Of a DNA stretch of 64,000 bases, positions 8,752-18,035 are shown piece after piece. How positions within the stretch are numbered: the first letter of the stretch is position 1; the number at the start of each line of letters is the position of its first letter. The notes beneath the pieces are model-generated. The model saw only the letters and a list, made by a program, of their open reading frames with translations, was not told where the DNA came from and ran no database searches. This DNA is from Croceifilum oryzae (GTDB lineage: Bacteria > Bacillota > Bacilli > Thermoactinomycetales > Thermoactinomycetaceae): NCBI RefSeq assembly GCF_030814315.1, contig NZ_JAUSUV010000001.1:1-64000 (forward strand). Direction: 5' to 3'. Made by a program: the position numbers and the translations under genes.

Positions 8752-10235
8752 ATGCTCTACAGCACTGGCTCCTGAGTTTTATTGTCTTTGCTCCTTTGAT
8801 TGGCTTGCTGATATTAGCTGTTTTACCTAATGCGAAAGCGTCTTGGCATCGTACGATTGGTTTACTTAGTATGCTTCCTTCGCTTGCCCTCAGCATCTAT
8901 CTCTATCAACGATTGAATAGTGGGGCGGACCCTCTTCAATGGAAACAACAACTGGAATGGTTCCACATAGGTGAGATGAAGCTGTTTTACCATTTAGGAG
9001 TAGATGGTTTATCGGTTATGATGCTGTTGCTTACTGCGGGGATTACACTATTTGCTGGGATCGCTTCACTATATATTACAACGAAGACGAAACTATATTA
9101 TTCCTTGATTTTGTTGTTAGAAGTGGGTGTTCTAGGTGTATTTGCTTCCCAAAACCTACTTCTATTCTTCTTGTTTTTTGAAATGACACTGGTTACGTTA
9201 TTCCTTCTCATCAGTGGTTGGGGTGGTTTGGAAAAGAAAAAAGCATCATACATGTTCCTGCTGTATAACGGGCTTGGCTCTGCTTTTCTCCTTTTCGCCA
9301 TTATCGGTTTGTTAGCTTTTACAAGTACGCTTGAAGTAGATCAAATCAAAGCTGTTTTTGCACAAGTTGATTTAGGAGGACTTCCTCCAGAAGCTACTAC
9401 ATTTGTATGGGCAATCTTTCTCAGCTTCATGATTGCATTTGCCATTAAATTACCTGTCTTCCCGTTTCACACATGGATGCTAAAAGTTCATGTGGAGGCA
9501 CCGCCGCCTGTGGTGATGGTTCATGCAGGTGTTCTGCTAAAGATGGGCGCATACGGCATGATTCGTTTCGGGGTGGGATTATTCCCGGCGTTTTTTGCGA
9601 AAATCGCAACGGGGCTCATGATTCTAGGTTTAATCGGTATTTTATACGGAGCGGTTCTTGCTTTCTCCCAAAAAGAGTTAAAAAGTGTGATTGCGTATTC
9701 AAGTGTTAGTCACATGGGGATTCTCGTAATCGGTTTAGCTTCTTTAACTGAAGCAGGGATGCAAGGGGCGATCTATCAGGCTGTTTCCCACGGGATCATA
9801 TCGGCGCTACTCTTCTTTCTCATTACCAGTTTAGTAGAGCGTACACGTACGACGGAATTGATTGAATTAGGAGGGCTAGCGAAGCAACTTCCGATTCTAT
9901 CCGGCTTGTTTATGGTGGGGGCGATGGGATTATTGGGTCTCCCAGGATTGTCAGGCTTTGTGAGTGAATTTATTGCTTTCTTAGGGGTGTATCAAGTAAA
10001 TCCACAGATTGCGATTATCGGTTCTCTTGGATTTATTATCGCGGCTGCTTACACCTTACGGGCTTTGTTAAAAGTAACCTACGGTCAGGCTGTAACTCGC
10101 TTTCAACATTTACAAGATATCCAAGTGAGGGAATGGCTACCGATGTTGTTACTAGTCATTTTATCGATTTGGATGGGGATTGATCCAGACTGGATTGGAA
10201 ATCAACTTCATCAGACCATTCAGATAGGGGGCTAA
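8748..10235 (+). CDS. nuoM: NADH-quinone oxidoreductase subunit M
   Basis: 495 residues, about 14 membrane segments. Antiporter-like proton-pumping subunit with the family stretches FFEMTLVTLFLL (helix 5 glutamate) and KLPVFPFHTWMLKVHVEAPP (lysine and histidine of the channel). The length is typical. ATGA overlap with nuoL at its start; nuoN begins 5 bases after its stop. Confidence 0.95.
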   Translation: MNALQHWLLSFIVFAPLIGLLILAVLPNAKASWHRTIGLLSMLPSLALSIYLYQRLNSGADPLQWKQQLEWFHIGEMKLFYHLGVDGLSVMMLLLTAGITLFAGIASLYITTKTKLYYSLILLLEVGVLGVFASQNLLLFFLFFEMTLVTLFLLISGWGGLEKKKASYMFLLYNGLGSAFLLFAIIGLLAFTSTLEVDQIKAVFAQVDLGGLPPEATTFVWAIFLSFMIAFAIKLPVFPFHTWMLKVHVEAPPPVVMVHAGVLLKMGAYGMIRFGVGLFPAFFAKIATGLMILGLIGILYGAVLAFSQKELKSVIAYSSVSHMGILVIGLASLTEAGMQGAIYQAVSHGIISALLFFLITSLVERTRTTELIELGGLAKQLPILSGLFMVGAMGLLGLPGLSGFVSEFIAFLGVYQVNPQIAIIGSLGFIIAAAYTLRALLKVTYGQAVTRFQHLQDIQVREWLPMLLLVILSIWMGIDPDWIGNQLHQTIQIGG

Positions 10236-10240
10236 GGAGG

Positions 10241-11767
10241 ATGAATAAGGTATTTGCACAGATAGAGTGGTCTCTTTTGACACCTGAAACAACCATTATC
10301 GCTGGGATTGTCCTGCTTCTCTTGATGGACTTGCTTCTTCCTGCATCCATATCGCGCAGATGGTTTGGCTTGATTGGTTTAGCTAGTGTTCTGGGGTCCT
10401 TAGCGTTTGTAATAAGTCAATTACCGCTAAAACCAGCAGAAATCCTATTTGGAACATACCGCTTAGATCCGATGTCTCTCGTTTTTAAGCTTCTTTTCTT
10501 AACATCGACAGCTTTGATCTTGCTTGTTGCGATGGATCGAAAAAAGGCAGATAAGACCGATCGCTATATCGCAGAAGAATATATCTTAATGCTCTCAGCC
10601 TTACTAGGTGCGATGTTCTTAGCATCCTCTGTCGATGTTATTACGTTGTTTATTGGATTAGAGTTGCTAAGTATTTCATCTTATATCTTGGTGGGGATGA
10701 GAAAGCACGAGCGCCTTGCTACAGAAGCTGCATGGAAATATGTTATATATGGAGGAGTCTCCTCAGCCTTCTTCTTATATGGATACTCGTTTCTCTATGG
10801 ATTATCGGGGACGACGAATTTGTTTGCTTTGGGGCAAAGACTGGCAGAAGTGGTGCAGAGTACTCAATCGGACCTATTCATTGTAGCAGGGCTTTGTCTG
10901 ATGCTAGTTGGATTCGCTTTTAAAATTTCGCTAGCTCCCTTTCACATGTGGTCACCAGATGTGTATCAGGGTGCTTCTTCCCCTGTTGCATCGTTCTTAG
11001 CGGTCGTATCAAAAGCAGCAGGCATTCTTTTCCTGATTCGCTTTTTATTAATTGCCATGTACCCTCTTCTCCGCTCTGAAGTCTGGGGAGAGAATATGAT
11101 GTGGGTCTTGGCGATTTTAGCAGCTGTTTCCATGATTGTGGGCAATACTGTTGCCTTGAGACAGCAGAATGTGAAACGGATTCTGGCTTATTCCGGTATT
11201 GCTCAAGCGGGCTATCTGTTCATTATATTTCCGAGCTTACAGTCTAACTTAATCTTTGTTAGCGTGAGCTTTTACTTAGTCGTTTATATGCTAATGACGA
11301 TCGGTGCATTTGCAATCGTACATGTTGTATCGAAAGACACAGGCAATGATGGACTTACTAGTTTTGATGGCTTGTATCGGCGATCTCCAGCACTCGCGAT
11401 GGCGATGACGCTCTTCTTATTCTCGCTAGCTGGTATACCGCTTACAGCAGGCTTTATTGGGAAAGTAAGTTTGTCAATAAATGCATTTGCTTCAAGCCAT
11501 TTGTGGTTATTACTGAGTACTTTGTTCGTTACCACTGTCATTTCGTATTATTACTACTTCCGGATTGTACAGCGGATGTTTGTCGGAAAAGCGACTTCGG
11601 ATCAAAAGGTATCCGTCTCCATTTTTCCAGCTCTCGCCATTCTCTTAGTCGTACTGGGAACCATCGGGTTTGGAATTATGCCAGATATCTTATTAAGTAA
11701 GCTAGAAACAGTAAAATGGGGATATGGCCTGATACCGTTAGAGGGGATTCAGCAATTGAAAAATTGA
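10241..11767 (+). CDS. nuoN: NADH-quinone oxidoreductase subunit N
   Basis: 508 residues, about 14 membrane segments, the third antiporter-like subunit. Motifs GLELLSISSYILVG and KISLAPFHMWSPDVYQGA mark it as NuoN. TAAGGAGG overlaps the nuoM stop and serves as its ribosome-binding site. It is the last gene of the operon; a strong hairpin follows. No nuoE, nuoF or nuoG is present, so the NADH-oxidising module is absent from this locus. Confidence 0.95.
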   Translation: MNKVFAQIEWSLLTPETTIIAGIVLLLLMDLLLPASISRRWFGLIGLASVLGSLAFVISQLPLKPAEILFGTYRLDPMSLVFKLLFLTSTALILLVAMDRKKADKTDRYIAEEYILMLSALLGAMFLASSVDVITLFIGLELLSISSYILVGMRKHERLATEAAWKYVIYGGVSSAFFLYGYSFLYGLSGTTNLFALGQRLAEVVQSTQSDLFIVAGLCLMLVGFAFKISLAPFHMWSPDVYQGASSPVASFLAVVSKAAGILFLIRFLLIAMYPLLRSEVWGENMMWVLAILAAVSMIVGNTVALRQQNVKRILAYSGIAQAGYLFIIFPSLQSNLIFVSVSFYLVVYMLMTIGAFAIVHVVSKDTGNDGLTSFDGLYRRSPALAMAMTLFLFSLAGIPLTAGFIGKVSLSINAFASSHLWLLLSTLFVTTVISYYYYFRIVQRMFVGKATSDQKVSVSIFPALAILLVVLGTIGFGIMPDILLSKLETVKWGYGLIPLEGIQQLKN

Positions 11768-11785
11768 TTCTGTTTCGAAAACGAT

Positions 11786-11838
11786 TTGGCGCACCATACA
11801 AATTTTTATTTACAAAATTTGTATGGTGCGCCAATTTA
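11786..11838 (+). terminator. Terminator-like 20-bp inverted repeat after nuoN
   Basis: A perfect 20-bp stem (11786-11805 with 11815-11834, starting TTGGCGCACCATACAAATTT) with a 9-base loop begins 18 bases after the nuoN stop. The trailing T-run is short, so this may act as a bidirectional block or an RNA-stabilising 3' end as well as a terminator. Confidence 0.75.
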
Positions 11839-12011
11839 TTATCCGTTTGCGTCGTAGTTGAAAAAAGATTAAACTAGTAGTTGGTTTTTAAAAAGGAAAC
11901 TTCGAAATATAGCAAAATTAAGTCAAACGTAGGATTCCTTTGATTCCAATTGGAATTTGCGATAACATAGGTTTATTGCTGGGAGAACAAGACGTGAAAG
12001 GAGTGCATAAC

Positions 12012-12257
12012 ATGAGCGGAGCGGCATCAATTGGTTTTCAGTCCTTATTATCTATTTTCGTATCGCTCGGTTGTATTGCACTTGCGTGGCGTCTCCTGCT
12101 AAATGTCCGGATTGAGGCTATTTTACGAGTGAAACAAGCGTATCAAGTGAAACTGATGATGCTTTTTTTATCCGTTGTACTAGGGCATTTACTAGCACGG
12201 TTTATCTTGGATTATTTGACTTGGTCACGTTGGCTTTCTAGCCTTTTACCGACTTAG
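12012..12257 (+). CDS. ywzB: DUF1146 family membrane protein (YwzB-like)
   Basis: 81 residues from ATG 12012, preceded by AAAGGAGTG. The longer frame from 11940 has no suitable site. It has two membrane helices (about 12-30 and 48-72) with the family-like core WRLLLNVRIEAILR between them. In Bacillus subtilis the orthologue precedes ywmB, murAA, spoIID and spoIIQ, exactly the order found here. Function unknown. Confidence 0.85.
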   Translation: MSGAASIGFQSLLSIFVSLGCIALAWRLLLNVRIEAILRVKQAYQVKLMMLFLSVVLGHLLARFILDYLTWSRWLSSLLPT

Positions 12258-12333
12258 TATGGGTATAGTTTCGAGATTTCATGTACACAATGGTAGTAAG
12301 AAAATTCTGTGTACGTGAGGGGCTTGAGTCATA

Positions 12334-13062
12334 ATGGTCAAGTGGGGAAAGTTTCTGGTTTGGATTGTACTTTGTGTCTTGTTGATGGGAAATACCCAAG
12401 CTCAAAATGATTCGATTCAAGAAATCTTGGATCATTACCAGACTACTAGAGCGACTCCATCCTTATTTGTCCTACATCATGGAAGTCGAACCAACCAGCT
12501 GTTAACATCCCAAGAGGTGGAAGAACTAGCGAAGCGACTGAATGATCAATTTCATGGAGAAAATCTCCAAACATATAAAAGCGCAGATGGTGTCCGTTAC
12601 CAAGGCGACCATCTACTTTCACCTTCTTTAAAAGTAGCAATCCGAGTGGTAGATGATAGACCAACACAAACGAAGAAAAAGCCATATGTATCATTGGAAC
12701 TAAGGGGAACGGGTGCACCCGATGCCCGTTTGAAACAATTTCAAGAGCAATTTCGGCAAATATGCCAAGCGTTTGGGATGACTCCAAGTCTTCACTTTTC
12801 GATTCAAGGAGATGTGGATTTAAAGGAAGCTAGCGAATTAAAAAGCTTGATTCAATCTACAACGAAGTCTTTTGGAGCAACTCAAATGGAAGAAATGACA
12901 ACAGAAAAAACGGTTAGTATCTCCTATTTTATACCGAGATGGGGATCTGGCATTGTTACAAAAGGCGGCGAAATGAATTTACAAGTTTCTGCGCGCTGGA
13001 ATTACCAGACCAATCGGGCGGTCCTTACAATGGGGACACCGATTATCACCATAGAATATTAG
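12334..13062 (+). CDS. ywmB: YwmB family secreted protein
   Basis: 242 residues with a signal peptide (residues 1-23, likely cut after TQA). The family is known from structure to have a TATA-box-binding-protein-like fold but no established function; it is presumably exported and lies beside murA in spore-formers. Identification rests on length, signal peptide and invariant gene order DUF1146-ywmB-murA-spoIID. GAGGGG lies about 11 bases before ATG 12334. Confidence 0.8.
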   Translation: MVKWGKFLVWIVLCVLLMGNTQAQNDSIQEILDHYQTTRATPSLFVLHHGSRTNQLLTSQEVEELAKRLNDQFHGENLQTYKSADGVRYQGDHLLSPSLKVAIRVVDDRPTQTKKKPYVSLELRGTGAPDARLKQFQEQFRQICQAFGMTPSLHFSIQGDVDLKEASELKSLIQSTTKSFGATQMEEMTTEKTVSISYFIPRWGSGIVTKGGEMNLQVSARWNYQTNRAVLTMGTPIITIEY

Positions 13063-13082
13063 ATCAAGCGGAGGGAAGATCA

Positions 13083-14381
13083 TTGGAGAAAATCGTTGTA
13101 CAGGGTGGCGCTAGACTGAAAGGTAGAGTAAAAGTTCATGGGGCTAAAAATGCAGTATTGCCACTCATCACGGCATCACTTTTAGCATCAAGAGGAAGCG
13201 TCCATATTGAAGATGTTCCGTTATTGGAAGATGTAAAAACCATTACCGAAACATTGAACAGTCTAGGAGTAGAAGCAAGTTTAGGAGAGGATTCTGTAAC
13301 GATTAATGCAGAGAATTTATCGAATACAGCCGCTCCATACGAGTTAGTTCGGAAAATGCGAGCTTCTATCTTAGTGATGGGACCGCTTTTGGCTCGTAAA
13401 AAACATGCTAGTATCCCCTTACCTGGTGGTTGCGCGATTGGTTCTCGTCCAATTGATCTTCACCTTAAAGGCTTTGAAGCGATGGGGGTTCAATTTGAAG
13501 TTTCCCATGGTTGTGTCGAAGGATTTGTGGCAGATCGCTTAAAAGGTGCGAATATCTATCTAGATTTTCCGAGTGTAGGAGCGACTCAAAATCTCATGAT
13601 GGCGGCCACATTGGCTGAGGGGCGCACTGTGATCGGAAATGCAGCATGTGAACCAGAAATCGTAGACTTAGCGAACCTTCTCAATGCGATGGGAGCGAGA
13701 GTGCGTGGTGCGGGTACGGATGAGATTCGGATTGATGGAGTTGACTTCTTACGTGGCACGGAGCATACCGTTATTCCAGATCGCATTGAAGCTGGCACGT
13801 ATATGGTTGCTGCAGCAATCACGCGTGGTGATGTATTTGTAGAGGGAGCGATCTCCGAGCACTTAGTACCGCTAATCGCTAAGTTGCGAGAGATGGGAGT
13901 AAGTGTGCTAGATGGAGATAACGGCATCCATGTAAGTGCAAAAGGAGATCTGAAGCCAGTTGATGTGAAGACTCTACCATATCCTGGGTTCCCAACCGAC
14001 TTACAATCGCAGATGATGGCGCTTCAGTTAACTGCAAAAGGAACGAGCATGATTACGGAAACGGTGTTTGAGAATCGCTTCATGCATGTAGAAGAATTTA
14101 AGCGTATGAATGCACATATCAAAATCGATGGTCGTTCCTCTGTCATTGAAGGTGGTCACAAACTATCTGGAGCTGAGGTTAAATCAACCGATTTGCGTGC
14201 AGGTGCCTCTCTAGTACTCACAGGATTAGTTGCTGATGGAATTACTGAAGTGACTGAGCTAAAGCATATTGATCGTGGTTATGTAGATTTAGTAGGGAAG
14301 TTACAAAAACTAGGTGCTACCATCTCCCGAGTAAAAATCGGTGAAGAGGCAGAAACCGTACAACAAGTAACGTTTGCATAA
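13083..14381 (+). CDS. murA: UDP-N-acetylglucosamine 1-carboxyvinyltransferase
   Basis: 432 residues from TTG 13083, which has GGAGGG at 7-base spacing; the longer frame overlaps ywmB and is unlikely. MurA transfers enolpyruvyl from PEP to UDP-GlcNAc, the first committed step of peptidoglycan synthesis. The catalytic cysteine is Cys117 in [31 protein letters not shown] near the start and the [12 protein letters not shown] loop also fit. The cysteine predicts fosfomycin sensitivity. A terminator follows. Confidence 0.96.
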   Translation: MEKIVVQGGARLKGRVKVHGAKNAVLPLITASLLASRGSVHIEDVPLLEDVKTITETLNSLGVEASLGEDSVTINAENLSNTAAPYELVRKMRASILVMGPLLARKKHASIPLPGGCAIGSRPIDLHLKGFEAMGVQFEVSHGCVEGFVADRLKGANIYLDFPSVGATQNLMMAATLAEGRTVIGNAACEPEIVDLANLLNAMGARVRGAGTDEIRIDGVDFLRGTEHTVIPDRIEAGTYMVAAAITRGDVFVEGAISEHLVPLIAKLREMGVSVLDGDNGIHVSAKGDLKPVDVKTLPYPGFPTDLQSQMMALQLTAKGTSMITETVFENRFMHVEEFKRMNAHIKIDGRSSVIEGGHKLSGAEVKSTDLRAGASLVLTGLVADGITEVTELKHIDRGYVDLVGKLQKLGATISRVKIGEEAETVQQVTFA

Positions 14382-14395
14382 ATTTGTTTCTCTTT

Positions 14396-14427
14396 AAAAC
14401 ACGTCGCTAGAGAGCGGCGTGTTTTTT
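14396..14427 (+). terminator. Terminator after murA
   Basis: Ten-base-pair stem ACACGTCGCT / AGCGGCGTGT (one G-U) followed by T6. Confidence 0.85.
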
Positions 14428-14541
14428 ATGGTTTATACAATCTCCTCTGTCTATTCCCAATTTTGAAATCTATCAAACTCAGTTCTAGAGTCATGAGGAA
14501 ACCCATAGAGTAGTGTAGACAGATAGATGAGGGGGATGAAG

Positions 14542-15675
14542 ATGAAATCGTTTAAGGAAACATGGTTGTCTAAATGGAGACGTATACGAGGAAATAAGAG
14601 ACTCTTTTTCAAAGGAAAGATGCTCCTCCTCTTCATCGCAGGGTTTCTTTTGCTACTAGCTATTCCTGCGGTTCTGGTAGGAATAGGCTCGAATGCGGCA
14701 CCAGCAGTTGGGCAAGGTAGTAACCATGATAGGCAAACAAGTCCTGAGGTAGAGAAAACACAGGTATCAGACTCTAAGAAAGCAAATACCTATAATCCAA
14801 ATGTACGGGTCTATTTATCCAAAGAGAAGAAAGTCGTCTCACTTCCGTTGGAGACGTATTTGGAGGGAGTCGTTGCCGCGGAGATGCCGATTACATTTGA
14901 GATGGAAGCAATCAAAGCACAAGCAATGGCGGCACGAACTTTTGTGGTCAATCGCTTAGAAAAAGGTTCTACTGTGAGTCTGAAACCATATGGACTTCCC
15001 AACCAATTAGCAGACGTAACCGATACGGTGCAGCATCAAGCATATTCAACAGATGCTAAGTTAAAAACTCAGTGGAAAGATCACTATCAAGAGTATAAAG
15101 CGAAGATAAAGCAGGCTATCGAGGATACAAGAGGACAAATTTTAACCTATCAAGGAAAGCCAATCTATGCGGCGTTTTTCTCTACCAGTAATGGGAGAAC
15201 AGAAAACTCCGAGGAATACTTTACTGCTAAGTACCCGTATCTCGTCAGCGTTGACTCATCATGGGATCGTTCCTCCCCTAAGTTTGAGCGGGAAGCCACA
15301 TTCCCTCTATCAGAAGTGTTCGCTAAACTAGAGAAACAAACGAAAAAGACTTTAGATGTGCCGGTATCGGGATTTCAAGCCGGAAATCAAATGAAAATCG
15401 CGAAGAAAACTACGGGGAACCGTGTGGCTAGTATGAGTATCGGTGGCAAGAGTTTCTCAGGTAGAGAAGTGCGAGAAGCCCTTGGACTAGCTTCCTCTGA
15501 CTTTACTTGGAAACAAAACGGAGACAAAATCACATTTACTACATACGGTTCTGGTCACGGAGTAGGCCTCAGTCAATGGGGGGCTAATCTTATGGCACAG
15601 ACGGGTGCAAAGGCTGATAAAATCGTTAAGCATTATTATCAGGGTGTGCAGATTAGCGATTTTGAGAAGAAGTAG
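14542..15675 (+). CDS. spoIID: Stage II sporulation protein D
   Basis: 377 residues from ATG 14542 (GAGGGGG 6 bases upstream; in-frame ATGs at 14527 and 14536 are too close to or inside that site). One N-terminal membrane anchor (about residues 24-46) precedes an extracellular lytic transglycosylase domain. Motifs include GVVAAEMPITFEMEAIKAQA (with the catalytic glutamate region) and GHGVGLSQWGANLMA near the C-terminus. SpoIID degrades peptidoglycan during forespore engulfment with SpoIIM and SpoIIP. A vegetative-style terminator separates it from murA. Confidence 0.94.
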   Translation: MKSFKETWLSKWRRIRGNKRLFFKGKMLLLFIAGFLLLLAIPAVLVGIGSNAAPAVGQGSNHDRQTSPEVEKTQVSDSKKANTYNPNVRVYLSKEKKVVSLPLETYLEGVVAAEMPITFEMEAIKAQAMAARTFVVNRLEKGSTVSLKPYGLPNQLADVTDTVQHQAYSTDAKLKTQWKDHYQEYKAKIKQAIEDTRGQILTYQGKPIYAAFFSTSNGRTENSEEYFTAKYPYLVSVDSSWDRSSPKFEREATFPLSEVFAKLEKQTKKTLDVPVSGFQAGNQMKIAKKTTGNRVASMSIGGKSFSGREVREALGLASSDFTWKQNGDKITFTTYGSGHGVGLSQWGANLMAQTGAKADKIVKHYYQGVQISDFEKK

Positions 15676-15981
15676 TGGTGTTGGTTGTTGGGGGTGTGTT
15701 CTAGTTCTCAATGATTAAAAACAATTTGATTAGCTATTGGGTGATCGAGGGCAGGAGAGTCTGTTCGATACCTGCTTAGATACATGCCCCGGGACAACCT
15801 ATTATCCAACAGCCCTAAGCTCTTCAAATCTTTTCCGGTCGTTCTGATAGATCAGATCAACCTCTCACAACTATCAACAAACTATAATGATTTTCATCCA
15901 CTCGCAATATACCAAAAATTTAACAACTTAGGTATAAAATGAGTTTTTCACGTCGACAATGTAGTCAGAGGTGAGAAACTT
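15676..15981. other. spoIID-spoIIQ intergenic region
   Basis: About 300 bases with no supported gene. A sporulation promoter for spoIIQ is expected here. TATAAAATG at 15932-15940 is a possible -10, but I could not match a full forespore sigma consensus. Confidence 0.4.
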
Positions 15982-16650
15982 ATGAAAATAGAGGATCCAA
16001 AAACGAAGGTATCCTTTTTGAATCAAAACAAACGTCAACTTGCGTGGAAAAGACTCCTTACGAAAAAATGGTTCTTTCCCGCTGTGTACTTAACAGTCGT
16101 CGCGCTCGTACTAGGCGGAGTATGGTTGATACAGGGGACAGTCAGCAAAGACGTAAGCAAAAATATGCCATCGATTGATACCATCTTACCCGTAGAAAAA
16201 CCATCCACTGCTGAAACGATGGTACTGCCTGTAGCATCTAATTCCGAAGTGACCATCACCAAGAAGTTTTATGATGAAAAAATGACTAGCAAGGATAAAG
16301 AGCTAGCCCTTGTAAATTATCAAGGTACTTTCTATCGTAATACAGGCGTGAATTTTTCACGAAAAGATGGCAAGTCATTTGATGTGGTAGCTGCGTTGGG
16401 CGGTACCGTAACCAGAGTGGAAACCAATCCAGTAGTAGGCTTGCAAGTGGAAGTAAAACATGAAAATGGTCTAATCACCATTTATCAAAGCCTAGCGGCC
16501 GCTTCTGCAAAAGTGGGACAAACTGTGAACCAGGGCGATGTCATTGGGCAAGCAGGTATGAACAAGTTTGAACAAGCTGATGGAAATCACTTACACTTCG
16601 AAGTAAGAAAGAATAATCAACCTCAAAACCCAGAACCATTTATCAAGTAA
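15982..16650 (+). CDS. spoIIQ: SpoIIQ, M23-fold engulfment protein with incomplete metal site
   Basis: 222 residues. One membrane helix (about residues 32-53) anchors the protein in the forespore; the C-terminal ~110 residues form a LytM/M23 fold. SpoIIQ pairs with SpoIIIAH across the intermembrane space. An active M23 enzyme has H-x3-D then H-x-H as zinc ligands. Here the first region reads NTGVNFSRKDGKSFDV, with N at both expected ligand positions, while GNHLHFEVR keeps the second pair. It should therefore be catalytically inert, as in B. subtilis. It follows spoIID as in Bacillus. Confidence 0.9.
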   Translation: MKIEDPKTKVSFLNQNKRQLAWKRLLTKKWFFPAVYLTVVALVLGGVWLIQGTVSKDVSKNMPSIDTILPVEKPSTAETMVLPVASNSEVTITKKFYDEKMTSKDKELALVNYQGTFYRNTGVNFSRKDGKSFDVVAALGGTVTRVETNPVVGLQVEVKHENGLITIYQSLAAASAKVGQTVNQGDVIGQAGMNKFEQADGNHLHFEVRKNNQPQNPEPFIK

Positions 16651-16654
16651 TATA

Positions 16655-16688
16655 AGAAAAGCCCACGAAATAGTGGGTTTTTTCTATT
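16655..16688 (+). terminator. Terminator after spoIIQ
   Basis: Stem AAGCCCAC / GTGGGTTT (one G-U) with a six-base loop, followed by T6. Confidence 0.8.
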
Positions 16689-16704
16689 CCTGTCCAAATT
16701 CGAA

Positions 16705-16732
16705 GAATAACCTCATTTTTGCCTCATATACT
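16705..16732 (+). promoter_or_regulatory. Candidate sigma-E promoter of spoIIID
   Basis: CATATACT (16725-16732) resembles the sigma-E -10 (CATACAAT) and GAATAA (16705-16710) lies 14 bases upstream at the -35 position. B. subtilis spoIIID is transcribed by sigma-E, which supports the assignment, but the match is imperfect. Confidence 0.4.
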
Positions 16733-16766
16733 TTATCAAGAAATGAGGGGAGGGAGGACGGAATCG

Positions 16767-17057
16767 ATGCATGATTATATAAAAGAACGTACCATAAAAA
16801 TTGGAAGATACTTTGTAGAAACAAAAAATACAGTTCGCTCGATTGCCAAAGAATTTGGGGTTTCCAAAAGTACGGTTCATAAAGATTTAACAGAAAGATT
16901 ACCAGAGATAAATCCTGACTTGGCAAATCAAGTAAAAGAAATATTAGAATACCATAAATCAATTCGTCACCTTAGAGGTGGAGAAGCTACGAAGATCAAA
17001 TATAAAAGAAAGCCAAATACCAAAGAGTCTCGTTTGAAAGAAGCAGTGAAAATCTGA
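16767..17057 (+). CDS. spoIIID: Sporulation transcription regulator SpoIIID
   Basis: 96 residues from ATG 16767, with AGGGAGGACG upstream. The N-terminus MHDYIKERTIKIG matches the known start of SpoIIID, so the longer frame from 16719 is rejected. The helix-turn-helix is IAKEFGVSKSTVHKDLTERL (residues ~28-47), followed by HKSIRHLRGGEATKIKYK, the basic C-terminal DNA-contact region. It tunes mother-cell gene expression after engulfment. The C-terminal tail is slightly longer than usual. Confidence 0.96.
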   Translation: MHDYIKERTIKIGRYFVETKNTVRSIAKEFGVSKSTVHKDLTERLPEINPDLANQVKEILEYHKSIRHLRGGEATKIKYKRKPNTKESRLKEAVKI

Positions 17058-17317
17058 TATCAACTGCACCGGGGTAGTACTTTGTATGTAACAAAATTGA
17101 CGAAATGACAATAAAAGGAATCCTCCGGTGTGTTCAAATTTATGGTACAATCTAACAGAGTCGTCACAGATGAATCTAGACGTACTGTTTTTTCTAGGAT
17201 ATATTCTATTTATGATCGTAAAGAGTTGCTGTATAAGACAGCATTCGTTTTTATATAGACAGGATTAAGATATAAGTAGGTTTACAAAAAATTATCTGCT
17301 TTTGGAGAGGTAGAAAA

Positions 17318-17971
17318 ATGACTCAATTAGATCGTGAAAAAGAGCTAGAGGTTAACGAGAAAGATCATGCAGATACTCAAGAGGATCGTGTGATGGTTGG
17401 TAAATTAAAGTGGAGTCAAAAAGAAGAAGAAAAACGGACGGACGAAGGTGCGGACGACGAGTTTAAAGAATCGGAAAAAGAGGAAGAAGAGCAAGGGAGC
17501 AGTGATTCCAAAACGGACAAGCTCGCGAATTTTGAAGATACACTAAGTCCTCTTGATTTTAAAGAGTATAAAGTAGATCTTGAACAGCTTCAGGAAGCTT
17601 CTGCTGCAGTTGAAACGCCTCTAAAAGAAGAAAGCACTACTGTGATGGATGATGTAGAAGATCTCAAGACGGAAGAGCATGTGCAGGATGAAGTTGTGAA
17701 AAATTCACTTGATGCGCATGATAATGAACAAGAATTAGTAGAAACTATAGACCAAGAAGAGCCAGAAGTAGTAGCTGAAGAAATAAAGCCAGATAAGAAA
17801 AGAAGTCCTTTGAAAGTAGCTATAAAAATTCTCTGGATTCCGCTGTTATTGGTAGCGGCATTAATAACGGGTCTAGTGATCGGGAATACCATTATTGGTA
17901 AGAAGCCCATTTTAGACATATTTAGTTGGAGTTCTTGGGAACACTTATATAACTTAATTTATCAGAAGTAA
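17318..17971 (+). CDS. EpuA-like membrane protein with long acidic N-terminal domain
   Basis: 217 residues from ATG 17318 (GGAGAGG upstream). The last ~55 residues match the short EpuA family, often labelled 'DNA-directed RNA polymerase subunit beta' in databases: a basic stretch (KPDKKRSPLKVAIK), one membrane helix and a conserved end with DIFSWSSWEHLYNLI. The first ~155 residues are strongly acidic and low in complexity (poly-E stretches, no cysteine), probably unfolded in the cytoplasm. It is not a polymerase subunit. It lies between spoIIID and fabZ, a setting comparable to other Bacillales. Confidence 0.75.
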   Translation: MTQLDREKELEVNEKDHADTQEDRVMVGKLKWSQKEEEKRTDEGADDEFKESEKEEEEQGSSDSKTDKLANFEDTLSPLDFKEYKVDLEQLQEASAAVETPLKEESTTVMDDVEDLKTEEHVQDEVVKNSLDAHDNEQELVETIDQEEPEVVAEEIKPDKKRSPLKVAIKILWIPLLLVAALITGLVIGNTIIGKKPILDIFSWSSWEHLYNLIYQK

Positions 17972-18006
17972 CCCCTTAAAATCCCGCTTAAGTAGACGGG
18001 GTTTCT
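17970..18006 (+). terminator. Terminator after the EpuA-like gene
   Basis: AACCCC (17970-17975) pairs with GGGGTT (17998-18003), with an inner CCCG/CGGG alternative; followed by TTTCTTC. Confidence 0.6.
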
Positions 18007-18035
18007 TCGTGTCAAACCACTGCTTAGGAGGGACT

